DNA of 64,000 nt from positions 177,001 to 241,000 of the forward strand of contig NZ_BLAW01000001.1 in assembly GCF_009617895.1 (NCBI RefSeq), given 5' to 3'. Positions 35,398 through 44,462 of the stretch are shown here, in pieces. The notes beneath the pieces are model-generated. The model was not told where the DNA came from. It did no database searches and worked only from the letters and a program-made list of their open reading frames with translations. The stretch's first letter is position 1; the number at the start of each line of letters is the position of its first letter. The translations under genes were made by a program, and so were the position numbers. The stretch is from Prolixibacter sp. SD074 (GTDB lineage Bacteria > Bacteroidota > Bacteroidia > Bacteroidales > Prolixibacteraceae).

Positions 35398-35599
35398 TAA
35401 TTTTTTCTTGCACCAACCTACAATCAATGAGACAATATTTTCAATCCGTTTTTTCAAATTCTAAACAGGTTATTTCTGTGTAATTCGGTCTCTTAGCCTG
35501 CCCAACGGTAAATTGTAAGCTATTGAAAAAGTTCAAAAATACAAATAAACTTTACATAGTAGCGAAATAACAAGTGTGTATTTTTCCAGAGGAATAGAC

Positions 35600-35925
35600 A
35601 GAAGGGAAAAGCTTTTACCAGGGGATCCCTTGTCAACCACGGGTTGGTTAGGGCAAGGAGTCAGCAGAGGCCATAGTAGTTGCCAGTAACGAGCCGATGA
35701 ATGAAGCGGAGGTCTCACAAGACAATGAAGGGCTGAACGTTAAACAGTTGCAAATACCGAACGGATCCGCCATCTGGCGGAAGCCGCCGGTAGGCACAAC
35801 AGGAAAGTATTTCCCATTGTTTAACGAACCGCGTAGTACGAGACCCGTATGCTATGTGGTGTGAGAGGCTCTCCCCGTCAGCTAATTACTGGCGGGGCAG
35901 TCTACTCGATTAGGCAACGTAATTC
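35600..35925 (+). pseudogene. Group II intron remnant (RT-less, with domain V-VI)
   Basis: The 3' part has CGAACCGCGTAGTACGAGAC, CCGTATGCTATGTGGTGTG and AGAGGC, then a CCCCGTCAGC / CTGGCGGGG stem and TCTACTCGATT, the domain V/VI arrangement of a common bacterial group II intron. Upstream sequence (35640-35780) looks like intron-type sequence around a lost reverse transcriptase. The whole remnant is about 330 bases; an intact intron would be about 2 kb. Confidence 0.55.
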
Positions 35926-35930
35926 ATTGT

Positions 35931-36626
35931 CTATCTGTATTTTGAGTTTAGATTTACTTTGAAAATCTTTTTGCCAGCAGGTAGTTCTCCGTCCGTTTCA
36001 TAAGTTGTACTATATTTTCCTGCAGGTAAATCCTTAAACGTGTAAGCGTTGCAAGCTCTTGCTACGTCAACATATTTTGTTACCGCGGTATTTATTGCTG
36101 ATGTTGCAATATCAGCTAACGCACCCCAAACACCGCCAACACTCGTTGAAACGGAAGCATCGTAAGTTACATCACCAGTTCTTGTATAAACTACCTCATT
36201 TGTTTTGGTTGATTTGATAATATATTCTACTTGTACATAAACTTTTGCTGCAAGCCCTGATTTGTCCCATTTATGAATTATTGTAAATACAGCTAGGTCA
36301 GCACCAAATACATCACCAAACTTAGTAAGAGGAGAATTTAAAAAAAGCTCCGCATCATAAGCGCTTTCCTTTTTTAGGATTTCCATTGAAAGAAAAGTAG
36401 GAATAACATAATAACCTGCGTTAGCGATGGGAATATTTAATGTTGAGTGAAAATACTCCTTTGCTTCAACATTTGTACTCCTATTTATAGGAGGCATAAG
36501 TAAAACGGTTAACGGCTTTTCGTCATACATACCTTTATAGGCTGCTGACTTTGCAATTGGTGCGGTTGTAGTACAACTTGTTAATAATGCGGCTGCTAAT
36601 ATGATGAAAGAAATTATTTTTTTCAT
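35931..36626 (-). CDS. DUF799/GNA1162-family lipoprotein
   Basis: A 231-residue lipoprotein (lipobox AAALLTSC). The mature part starts YDEKPLTVLLMPPINRSTNVEAKEYFHSTL, matching the GNA1162 family, whose fold resembles TolB N-terminal domains. LKKFGD-like FGDVFGADLAVFTIIHKW is also characteristic. It is last in the operon, overlapping the DUF4810 gene by 4 bases. The CsgG-DUF4810-GNA1162 trio occurs as a unit in Neisseria and other phyla; it is thought to form an envelope complex of unknown cargo. Confidence 0.8.
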   Translation of the reverse strand: MKKIISFIILAAALLTSCTTTAPIAKSAAYKGMYDEKPLTVLLMPPINRSTNVEAKEYFHSTLNIPIANAGYYVIPTFLSMEILKKESAYDAELFLNSPLTKFGDVFGADLAVFTIIHKWDKSGLAAKVYVQVEYIIKSTKTNEVVYTRTGDVTYDASVSTSVGGVWGALADIATSAINTAVTKYVDVARACNAYTFKDLPAGKYSTTYETDGELPAGKKIFKVNLNSKYR

Positions 36627-36967
36627 TTTTCAATCATTTTTAAGATTCTATCAATAAATATTTTTGATTCAGGATATAAAGCAACCTCTTTTAACAACAT
36701 TGCTTTACCTTCTTCTGTATTATTAGCTTGAAGTAATACATAGCCATAATCGGCGTAAACACCTGGGGGGACAACCCCTCTGGAACCTTTCTGTTTTTCA
36801 ATAATATTTTGATAGGTTTCGATTAATTCTTGAGTTGATTTTTCATCACTATTTTTTAGATAATTGTAGCTGGTGATTTCATAATTATCCCAAGAATACA
36901 AAGGTTTCTGCGTTGTGCATGATGCCAACATTAAAACAGTTATAGAAATGAATAGTATTTTTTTCAC
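36623..36967 (-). CDS. DUF4810-family lipoprotein
   Basis: A 114-residue lipoprotein (lipobox VLMLASC) with YSWDNYEITSYNYLKNSDEK and PPGVYADYGYVLLQANNTEEGKAMLLKE, the TPR-like core of DUF4810. Overlaps of 4 bases at both ends indicate coupled translation with the neighbouring lipoprotein genes. Confidence 0.8.
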   Translation of the reverse strand: MKKILFISITVLMLASCTTQKPLYSWDNYEITSYNYLKNSDEKSTQELIETYQNIIEKQKGSRGVVPPGVYADYGYVLLQANNTEEGKAMLLKEVALYPESKIFIDRILKMIEK

Positions 36968-37296
36968 GGTAAAATTATTTTTTTAGTTTCTTGTGCTGAA
37001 ACGAATATTTTTTTCTTGAAAACTACATTGTTATTGTTGGATACAGTAACAATATGTGTTCCTGTGGATATTGAATAGACCTTGCCTTTAGGCCGGTTAG
37101 CATGGTCTTTGTTTACTTCTGCCTTAAATGTACTTTTGTCGTCAATACTGACATCGACACCGCCAGAATAATTACTAGGTTTTCCAATGAATTCCAGGAA
37201 TGATTCGTTTTCTAAACCTGTGGACAAAGTTTTTACACCTGTGCAACCAGTAAGAAATATCAAACCAATTGCCATTACAAAAAGTATCTTTTTCAT
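36964..37296 (-). CDS. Small lipoprotein of the CsgG-like operon
   Basis: A 110-residue protein with lipobox GLIFLTGC and a beta-rich mature part (VDVSIDDKSTFKAEVNKDHA, GTHIVTVSNNNNVVFKKKIF) that looks like a PEGA- or carboxypeptidase-like single domain. It is not part of the conserved trio. It sits between CsgG and DUF4810 with end-to-end overlaps, so it probably works with them. Confidence 0.65.
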   Translation of the reverse strand: MKKILFVMAIGLIFLTGCTGVKTLSTGLENESFLEFIGKPSNYSGGVDVSIDDKSTFKAEVNKDHANRPKGKVYSISTGTHIVTVSNNNNVVFKKKIFVSAQETKKIILP

Positions 37297-38225
37297 TATT
37301 TAATCTCCTTTATATAGTACTTACTTAAATTTTGTTTGTCTATGCTACCCTCAGTAAATGTAACCATAGAAAATTCGCTTTGTGGATTTTCACCCCCGGT
37401 AAAATCTATTCTGATTTTTCCAACGGATTTTCCAGGTAATTCCATCATCATGCCTGTTTGAGGATTTTTAACCCTTTTGCCTTTCTCAACAACTTCATAA
37501 ATGTCTCCGACCTTCAAGCCTTGACTTTTCCCACCTGAAATTAAGATTCCGTCTTCATCATACGAGAGAACGTATGATTTCCAAGGTCTGTCCATACAGT
37601 TATTAATAATGTTTTCAACCAATTTTGAAATTGCTGCTGAAATTGCTTTATCACTCAAGGTAGCGTCATAATCAGTTCGTTCTCCTAAGCCCATAACTGT
37701 TTTATTTGTAGTTTCCGCTTCTCCTTTAGCCTCTTCGGAATAGATAATCTGTCCGGTAGAAACATCAACCAAACGTATGCTTACACCAGCTTGCACAGTT
37801 TGAGTTTTACTTCTTGAAAATGCGTTAACATCACCAACATTTTTTCTTCCAAATTCAGTTACAGAACCAATAATTAAGTAGTCTGCACCAACTTTTTGTA
37901 GACCTTCATTTCCAGCGAGTTTTAATTCCTCCATTATTTTATCCATATCCTGACGTTCTAACAAGATAAATTTGTTTGTCGATGCCAGTTTAGTGGATAA
38001 AATATCAACTGCCTGCTTTCCAATTGGGTCGTTATCTTTGTCATAGAATACGCCTTTAGCATACTGAGTCTCATTCGAAAAACGAGCAATAGCAACTTTT
38101 CGCTTTAATGCCTGATCCTCTTGCTTTACTTCTTGAATTTGTGGCTCTACTTTCACCACTTTTTGCTGTGTCGTACAGCTAAATGCAATTGTAACAATCG
38201 CAATTCCAATTAATGTTTTGTTCAT
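37296..38225 (-). CDS. CsgG/HfaB-family outer-membrane lipoprotein
   Basis: From the ATG at 38225 the 309-residue product starts MNKTLIGIAIVTIAFSC, a lipoprotein signal; the longer frame to 38270 lacks one. The CsgG domain covers KVAIARFSNETQYAKG, LASTNKFILLERQDMDKIMEE, VGADYLIIGSVTEFGR, VSIRLVDVSTGQIIYSEEAKG and SDKAISAAISKLVENII. A C-terminal beta domain follows. CsgG forms a secretion pore in curli systems; here no curlin gene is present, so it is the first gene of the DUF4810/GNA1162-type operon. Confidence 0.82.
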   Translation of the reverse strand: MNKTLIGIAIVTIAFSCTTQQKVVKVEPQIQEVKQEDQALKRKVAIARFSNETQYAKGVFYDKDNDPIGKQAVDILSTKLASTNKFILLERQDMDKIMEELKLAGNEGLQKVGADYLIIGSVTEFGRKNVGDVNAFSRSKTQTVQAGVSIRLVDVSTGQIIYSEEAKGEAETTNKTVMGLGERTDYDATLSDKAISAAISKLVENIINNCMDRPWKSYVLSYDEDGILISGGKSQGLKVGDIYEVVEKGKRVKNPQTGMMMELPGKSVGKIRIDFTGGENPQSEFSMVTFTEGSIDKQNLSKYYIKEIK

Positions 38226-38370
38226 TTGATTAAAATTAAAAGTTGATACTATGGTCTTTTTGTCTTTCATTATGTTGCCAATTAGTGTGTATCAATATTG
38301 TTGTTATTTCTCTTATGCCAGTTGATAAGTTGTTGTTATACACCCATATTGGGATGTATTGTGTACATTG

Positions 38371-39244
38371 TTATGTTGAATTTTCGAAAAGTTCATCCAA
38401 TGGATTTTTAATCTTTTCAATATATCGTTTTGAAATATGGGTGTAAATCTCCGTTGTTGTACTCGGTTCATGTCCTAATATTGTTTGTATGTAACGGATG
38501 TCAACTCCCTGTTCCAACAAATGTGTGGCAAATGAGTGACGCAGCATGTGCGGGGTCACCCGTTTGCGAATGCCGGCTTTAGTACTGGCCTCATGTAAAA
38601 TTTTCGCAATGCTTGTCGGGCTGTACGGCGTGCCCGGCACCAGGCCCTTCAAATAGCCATGTCTGGGGCTTATACCTTTTGAAATACGCCCGTAACTGCA
38701 ATAATAAAGGCGCAGAGAGCAAACTGTACCGGTCTTTCTTTCCTTTCGCTCCTTCAATTCGGATTAGCCCCCTTTGAGAATCAATGTCTGTAGGCCTTAA
38801 ATGGATCAATTCGCTTCTACGCAACCCGGCTGAATAAATGAGCGATAAAATGCATTTATGCTTAATGTTGCTGCACTTTGTTATGATTTGCTGTATTTCT
38901 GGTTTGCTAAGTACAGACGGTAACGGATTTGCTTCGCGGGGACGGCCTATGGAAAGGGAAAGTCGCTCCCCTTTAATGACTTTTTCTTTTTTGGGTGGTT
39001 TCTTCCTTTCTTGTTTCAGTCCGGAATAGTCAATAAAAGCCATCCCCTTCAGGGACTCAAAAAAGGCATGCAAATCCAACTGCCCTTCCGGCACGTACCA
39101 ACATCCCATCGTTTGGCCCCAGCGTGCACCGGCTACCTGCTTTACCTGCTCAATCACCTTCTGGTCGTAGTCAAACCCAAAAGTAACCACTGTTTTATCA
39201 CGGTGACGGGCTTTTTCAAGTACGATGATCAGGTCTGTTGGCAT
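38371..39244 (-). pseudogene. Tyrosine recombinase, frameshifted
   Basis: The first part (39244 to about 38645) has an N-terminal domain (KTVVTFGFDYDQKVIEQVKQ, ARWGQTMGCWYVPEG) and the catalytic YSAGLRRSELIHLRPTDI. At WLFEG the frame changes, and the second part reads VPGTPYSPTSIAKILHEAST, HMLRHSFATHLLEQG, ILGHEPSTTTEIYTH. Together they would be an intact recombinase of about 290 residues. A single-base change at the G/C-rich spot near 38645 separates them. Confidence 0.75.
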
Positions 39245-39672
39245 TCTGTTAGTTATTTCAGTTCCTCAATGTAGAAAAAATTGCTCAAAACCGGGCATCG
39301 GGGTCCCCATCCAAACCCCTTTTTCGTTTATCAAAATTTTCGTTCACCTGGCAGATCCGGCCGTTCACCATAAAAAATCGGCCATTCGTCTAAATGTTTG
39401 GCACAAAAGAGTTTTTTTACTTAAGTTGAAAACTCATTCGTTTACAGGACAGGAAAACGGGAACTTTTGAGCGATGTGGGAACAGCGGGGCCGGAAGGCA
39501 GGAGGTTTTCTTTTTTTGTGCCCAAAACGAACATGAACGTTCTCTGAGGAATTATTGCATTCAGGAGTAGGTTAAAAAGGTCCTGACGGCTCTCTACAAC
39601 GAATACCCCCCGACTCCATTCTCAGGAACCAGGGGGTAGTTTTTTATGCTTTCTGAACCGGTTCAGAAAGAG
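39245..39672. other. Gene-free stretch at the right edge of the island
   Basis: No gene. AAAAAATTGCTCAAA at about 39276 also occurs at about 31690, followed in both places by GGGGTCC-type sequence, so these are probably related insertion-element ends. A CCCCC...GGGGGT hairpin with a T-run (39606-39645) and the palindrome TTTCTGAACCGGTTCAGAAA (39650-39669) end the stretch. The latter may end the M3 peptidase transcript. Confidence 0.4.
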
Positions 39673-41817
39673 TTACTTCAGCAAACCACGTTTTTTTAAC
39701 ATCGGGGTAATCTCCGGATCGCGTCCGCGGAAGTCGTTGTACATTTTGTTGTAATCTTCGGTGTTGCCACGCGACAAAATCATGTCGCGGAAACGCTGAC
39801 CATTGGCACGGGTCAAACCGCCATTCTCTTCAAACCATGCATAGGCATCGTTGTCCAGCATTTCGGCCCACAGGTAAGCGTAGTAACCGGCAGCATAACC
39901 ATTTCCCCAGATGTGAAGGAAATAAGAAGAGCGGTAACGCGGCGGGACTTGTTCCAGGTTCAGGTGTGTTTTCTGCAGGGCGTTGGCCTCGAACTGATCC
40001 ACATTTTTGATGGAGTCGCCGGCTGGAATGGTGTGCCATTGCATATCCAGTTCGGCAGCAGCCAGCAATTCGGTCAGAGCGTAACCCTGGTTGAACGTCG
40101 CTGATTTCTTGATTTTGTCCACCAATTCTTTCGGCATCGGTTTGCCGGTTTTGTAATTGATGGCGTAGCGCTTGAATACTTTCGGGTACATTGCCCAGTG
40201 CTCGTTAAACTGTGACGGGAATTCTACGAAGTCGCGGGCAACATTTGTTCCCGAAAGACTCGGATACTCCTCGTTGGCAAAGAAGCCGTGCAATGCGTGA
40301 CCAAATTCGTGGAACATGGTGGTTACATCGTCGAAGCTAAGCAGTGCCGGTTGTCCCGGAGCCGGTTTGGTGAAGTTACATACGTTGTAAATTACCGGTT
40401 TGGTGTTCAGTAATTTCGACTGGCCGATGATGTTATCCATCCAGGCACCGCCCGATTTGTTGTCGCGTTTGAAGTAATCGCAGTAGAACAAACCAATGGT
40501 GGTGCTGTCCTTGTCGATCACGTCGAAAACACGAACATCTTCCTGGTAAACCGGAATGTCGTGACGCTCTTTGAAGCTCAGGCCGTACAGTTCGTGTGCG
40601 GCATAGAACACCCCGTTTTCCAGTACGTTGTTCAGCTCGAAATAAGGTTTGATCTGACTTTCGTCGAGGTCATATTTGGCTTTGCGCACTTTTTCGGCGT
40701 AGAAGTTCCAGTCCCAGGGTTGCAGTTTGAAACCGCCTTTTTCCTTGTCGATGACTTTCTGAATTTCGGCGGCTTCGCCTTTGGCTTTCGCGGTAGCGGA
40801 CGGAACGAGTTTGTCTAGGAAGTTCTCAACAGCTTCGGGCGTTTTAGCCATCTGGTCCTGTAGTTTCCAGGCAGCATAATTACTGAAGCCTAACAATTTT
40901 GCCTGCTCTGCACGGATTTCCGCTAAGCGGGAAATGATGGCACGGGTATCATCGCTGTCGCCTTTTTCGGCGCGGGTCCACGAGTGTTCAAAGAGTTCGT
41001 GGCGCACGGCGCGGTCGGTGAGCGATTGCAATGCCGGCTGCTGTGTGGTATTCTGCAGTGGAACCAGGTATTTGCCATCCATGTTATTGGCTTTGGCATC
41101 CTGGGCTGCAGCCTGTATTTCATTATCCGAAAGTCCGGCCAGCTTTGCTTTGTTATCTACTACCATGGCTCCGTCTTTGGCTGCTGCCATCAGGCGGTTG
41201 GTGAATTGGGCGCTGAGCGTGGCTTCTTCTTCGTTTAATTTTTTGAGTTTGGTCTTGTCGGTTTCCGAAAGATTGGCGCCGGCCAGTTCAAATTGCTGGT
41301 AGTAATATTCAACCAGTCGTTTCGATTCCGGATCGAGGTTCATGTTGTTACGCTGGTTGTATAACCGTTTCACGCGGTAGAACAGCTCTTTGTTAAGATA
41401 AATGGCATCCTCGTGTGCTGCCAGTTTCGGTGCCTCTTCTTCTCCTATCTTTTGAAGGGTAGGATTGGTGTTGGCCCCGGCCAGTAAGTTGAAAACGCCA
41501 TATACGCGTTTCAAGGTCTGACCGCTTTTCTCAAGGGCTACCAGTGTATTTTCGAAGGTAGGGCCTTCCGGATTGTTGGCAATTTTAATGGCTTCGGATA
41601 ATTGTTCTTTCATTCCGGCTTCCATGGCAGGCTGAAAATCGCTGTCTTTTATTTTAGTGAAGTCCGGGGCGCCAAAAGGCAGGGTGCTGGGTTTCATAAA
41701 GGGGTTGTTGCTCAAATCGGTGGTTTTTTTATCGGCTGATTTGCCGCTGTTGCCATTGCTGCAGGACGTTATTACAACCGCCAGCGCAATAAGCAGAAAA
41801 GAAAGATGTCGTTTCAT
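39673..41817 (-). CDS. M3-family oligopeptidase/dipeptidyl carboxypeptidase lipoprotein
   Basis: A 714-residue zinc peptidase of the thimet family. The HExxH motif is in TMFHEFGHALHGFF, with FVEFPSQFNEHW downstream supplying the third ligand region. A lipoprotein signal (ALAVVITSC) places it in the envelope, unlike the cytoplasmic Dcp and OpdA. It most likely trims short peptides. It is a single gene, diverging from the PUL regulator. Confidence 0.9.
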   Translation of the reverse strand: MKRHLSFLLIALAVVITSCSNGNSGKSADKKTTDLSNNPFMKPSTLPFGAPDFTKIKDSDFQPAMEAGMKEQLSEAIKIANNPEGPTFENTLVALEKSGQTLKRVYGVFNLLAGANTNPTLQKIGEEEAPKLAAHEDAIYLNKELFYRVKRLYNQRNNMNLDPESKRLVEYYYQQFELAGANLSETDKTKLKKLNEEEATLSAQFTNRLMAAAKDGAMVVDNKAKLAGLSDNEIQAAAQDAKANNMDGKYLVPLQNTTQQPALQSLTDRAVRHELFEHSWTRAEKGDSDDTRAIISRLAEIRAEQAKLLGFSNYAAWKLQDQMAKTPEAVENFLDKLVPSATAKAKGEAAEIQKVIDKEKGGFKLQPWDWNFYAEKVRKAKYDLDESQIKPYFELNNVLENGVFYAAHELYGLSFKERHDIPVYQEDVRVFDVIDKDSTTIGLFYCDYFKRDNKSGGAWMDNIIGQSKLLNTKPVIYNVCNFTKPAPGQPALLSFDDVTTMFHEFGHALHGFFANEEYPSLSGTNVARDFVEFPSQFNEHWAMYPKVFKRYAINYKTGKPMPKELVDKIKKSATFNQGYALTELLAAAELDMQWHTIPAGDSIKNVDQFEANALQKTHLNLEQVPPRYRSSYFLHIWGNGYAAGYYAYLWAEMLDNDAYAWFEENGGLTRANGQRFRDMILSRGNTEDYNKMYNDFRGRDPEITPMLKKRGLLK

Positions 41818-42206
41818 GTGCTTGTTTTTACTTTTTAGTTACCACATGGAATTCACACGATTGGGAAATACTGATTTCTATTGGAACTTCCTGTAATCAT
41901 GTTCATTTCATCCTGTTTGTTTTAAAATTTGAATGAATAAATGCGTTTGTATCGGCTCCAATCTAACTGGGTGCATTATAAAGGGCCGTTCTAAATAACC
42001 AACGAAAATAAAAAAATATGTTGGGAAAAATCCTGACGAGTGCTTTGATGATGTTATGCTTAATGACATCCGAAGAGAAGAGTGTGTATCCAGGTGTTAT
42101 TTAATCTGCTTATTTACTGCTGGATACAGGATAATTGGAGGATTCTGATTATCTTGCCGAAGATCAGGATTATCATGACATGTTGTTGTTTTTTTAATTT
42201 TGCAGA
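41818..42206. other. Divergent promoter region between the peptidase and the PUL regulator
   Basis: No gene. It contains a hairpin (TCTGATTATCTT / AAGATCAGGAT, about 42146-42173) and a TAATTTTG box (42195-42202) only five bases before the regulator ATG, which would make a leaderless transcript if used. Confidence 0.35.
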
Positions 42207-43862
42207 ATGAGGAAGTTACTGTTGTTACTTATTCTTTTGGCAGGAAGCTGGCAAATGGGCAGGGCCGGCGAGATTGATTCGTTGTTGCACCAGCTGGATT
42301 TAACCATGAAACAGCGGAAGCAATATGAGCAGGTCAAGCTGCAGAAGATAAAAAACATCAAAAACTTACTCAATGAGCCGGGGCTGAATTTGAACCAGCG
42401 ATATTACATCAACAACCGTATCCTCGACGAATACATCCCGTTTAACTTCGACTCGGCCCTTCACTACATCGATTTGAATTTTCAGCTGGCCCGTGACCTG
42501 GAAAACAAGACGATGCTGAATGAAACCCACATTAACCTTTCGGGAATCCTGGCCTCATCGGGCAGGTACGAAGAGGCGTTGGATATTTTGCACGAAGTGG
42601 ACCGAAAACATCTATCGGAAAAACTACTGCCGAACTACTACAACGATTTCATGCATGTGTATTCCGACCTGAATGTGTATAACCAGGTAAAGGAGAATGC
42701 CGGGAAATATTACAAATTGTATAAAGCCTACCGTGATTCGGTGGTGAAACTGCTCGACCCCAATTCGGAAGCTTTCCTGGCCATTAAGGAAAAACAGTAC
42801 CGCGACGCCGGAGAGTACGATTCGTGCCGTTGGGTGAACAGCAAGCGTTTGGCGATGGCCCAAATGGGGACCCGCGAATATTCGATGATAACCTTCGATC
42901 GATCGTTATCTTACCAACTTCAAAACAATACGGTACTGCGGGAAAAATACCTGATTTTGTCGGCCATGTCCGATATCCGTGCCGCGGTGAAGGATAATGC
43001 ATCGATGGCAGCCCTGTCTACCATTCTTTACAAAGAAAACAAGATTGATCGTGCATATGAGTATGTGAAATTTTCTTTCGAAGACGCGGCTTATTTCAAT
43101 TCGCGTTTGCGGTATATGCAGATATCCAACATCCTTCCGGTGGTTACAGCGGCGTATCAAAGCAAAAGTGACAAACAGAAGGCCCATTTACGTAATCTGT
43201 TGATTATTATTAGCCTGTTGTCGCTCGTGTTGTTGCTGTCCATTCTGTTTATTTACAATCAGGTGAAGAAATTGGCGAAAGCCCGAAAGGAATTGCAAAC
43301 GGTGAACCTGAAATTGCAGGATTTGAACGTACACCTGTCCGATGCCAACACTCAGCTGAACGAGCTGAATAATCGACTATCGGAATCGAACCACGTGAAA
43401 GAGCAGTACATTGGCAACTTCTTTAGCATTTGCTCCGATTACATTGATAAGCTCGATGGCTTCCGCCGGAACGTGAACAAACAGATTGCCGACAGGGAAG
43501 TGGCTGAACTGTTTGAGAAAACCAGGTCGAAACGACTAATCGAAGATGAAATCAGGGAGTTCTATGACAATTTCGATCATACCTTCCTGCAGATCTATCC
43601 CGATTTTGTAGAAAATTTCAATGCCCTGCTAAATGAGGATGAGAAGATTGTTCTCAAAAAGGGGGAGTTGCTGAATACGGAATTGCGCATTTTCGCCCTT
43701 ATCCGACTTGGAATTAACGACAGCGCCAACATTGCCAAACTTCTCCGCTATTCGGTGAATACCATTTATAATTACCGGGTGAAAGTAAAAAACCGGGCTG
43801 CTGTTCCCCGCGACGTCTTTGAAGATTACGTGATGAAAATCGGTGAATTTTCGCAAGGTTAA
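42207..43862 (+). CDS. DUF6377 membrane-anchored regulator of the PUL
   Basis: A 551-residue protein: signal peptide (to about residue 20), a periplasmic helical repeat (TPR-like) region to about 325, one transmembrane helix (LLIIISLLSLVLLLSILFIY), a coiled coil (LQTVNLKLQDLNVHLSDANT), then a cytoplasmic part ending in a LuxR-like helix-turn-helix (LNTELRIFALIRLGINDSAN, IAKLLRYSVNTIYNYRVKVK). DUF6377 proteins sit upstream of SusCD loci and are thought to sense glycans in the periplasm and activate the locus directly. The GH30 PUL follows 600 bases downstream on the same strand. Confidence 0.8.
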   Translation: MRKLLLLLILLAGSWQMGRAGEIDSLLHQLDLTMKQRKQYEQVKLQKIKNIKNLLNEPGLNLNQRYYINNRILDEYIPFNFDSALHYIDLNFQLARDLENKTMLNETHINLSGILASSGRYEEALDILHEVDRKHLSEKLLPNYYNDFMHVYSDLNVYNQVKENAGKYYKLYKAYRDSVVKLLDPNSEAFLAIKEKQYRDAGEYDSCRWVNSKRLAMAQMGTREYSMITFDRSLSYQLQNNTVLREKYLILSAMSDIRAAVKDNASMAALSTILYKENKIDRAYEYVKFSFEDAAYFNSRLRYMQISNILPVVTAAYQSKSDKQKAHLRNLLIIISLLSLVLLLSILFIYNQVKKLAKARKELQTVNLKLQDLNVHLSDANTQLNELNNRLSESNHVKEQYIGNFFSICSDYIDKLDGFRRNVNKQIADREVAELFEKTRSKRLIEDEIREFYDNFDHTFLQIYPDFVENFNALLNEDEKIVLKKGELLNTELRIFALIRLGINDSANIAKLLRYSVNTIYNYRVKVKNRAAVPRDVFEDYVMKIGEFSQG

Positions 43863-44462
43863 TGCTGGGATTAGTTTAGTTATTCTTCTCTTTTTCCTCA
43901 TCTCAATAAGATAATGGTATTCATTTTCGATTTAAACCATCCACTTTTTTTTGTCCTGGCGAGAATTTTAATTGTCTAAATATGAGGCGATAGTGCTTCT
44001 TGTGGAGCTACTTTTATCTACATTTTCTCTACCTCCATTCGCAATTTCTTCCCAATCTGTTTCTATTTACTCTTGCTAAAAGCGGGGAGTAACGGTCGAC
44101 ATCTGCGGGCAGCCGGCCGGTAACCGTTTTGGCACATTGCTAACTAAAATTACAATCGCTATGAAGAAGACTTTGCGCACTTTTCCGCGGGGCACCATGT
44201 TGCTTGCCCCTTTCATAACCGATAGCACATCAACCGCCATCCACCGGAACGGGCAACCCCACACAGATCATTTGAATTGAATACAGTTATTCCGGCTGTA
44301 GGTAGTAATAACGAATACACGCTGACGGCTGGTAATCAATAAGAATTTGCACTCAAAATGTCCGGCTATTATTTGGTGCCATTTATGTGAACATTGTGTG
44401 TTGTGGGCACAATGAGCATCCGGATAGCCTGGTAAGTCAATTGGAGGTAAACAAATAATCCT
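43863..44462 (+). other. PUL promoter and leader region
   Basis: 600 bases without a convincing gene between regulator and SusC, where the promoter and operator of the locus should lie. A 39-codon frame at 44161-44280 (MKKTLRTFPRGTMLLAPF) has no known relative. I see no clean TAnnTTTG box, which fits a promoter that needs an activator. Confidence 0.4.

Noticed and set aside
31950-35400. True integron attC sites
   Set aside because: The arms do not show the RYYYAAC/GTTRRRY core and no IntI-type integrase (with its extra patch) is present in the window, so only a loose resemblance is claimed.
38600-38700. Programmed frameshift in the recombinase
   Set aside because: No convincing slippery heptamer or downstream stimulator was seen at the G/C-rich junction. 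A simple mutation explains it better.
23090-39500. CRISPR array
   Set aside because: The repeats in the island are single palindromes and one 87-base pair, with no regular repeat-spacer pattern and no cas genes.
39606-39645. CCCCC/GGGGGT hairpin as terminator of the M3 peptidase
   Set aside because: The T-run follows on the plus strand, whereas the peptidase is on the minus strand. It would only end plus-strand transcripts from the island.
42195-42202. TAATTTTG as the promoter of the DUF6377 gene
   Set aside because: Only five bases before the ATG, which would require a leaderless transcript. Not supported enough to call a promoter.
44161-44280. 39-codon frame MKKTLRTFPRGTMLLAPF upstream of SusC
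   Set aside because: No family match, no clear ribosome site, and it lies in the expected PUL control region. Left as part of that region.
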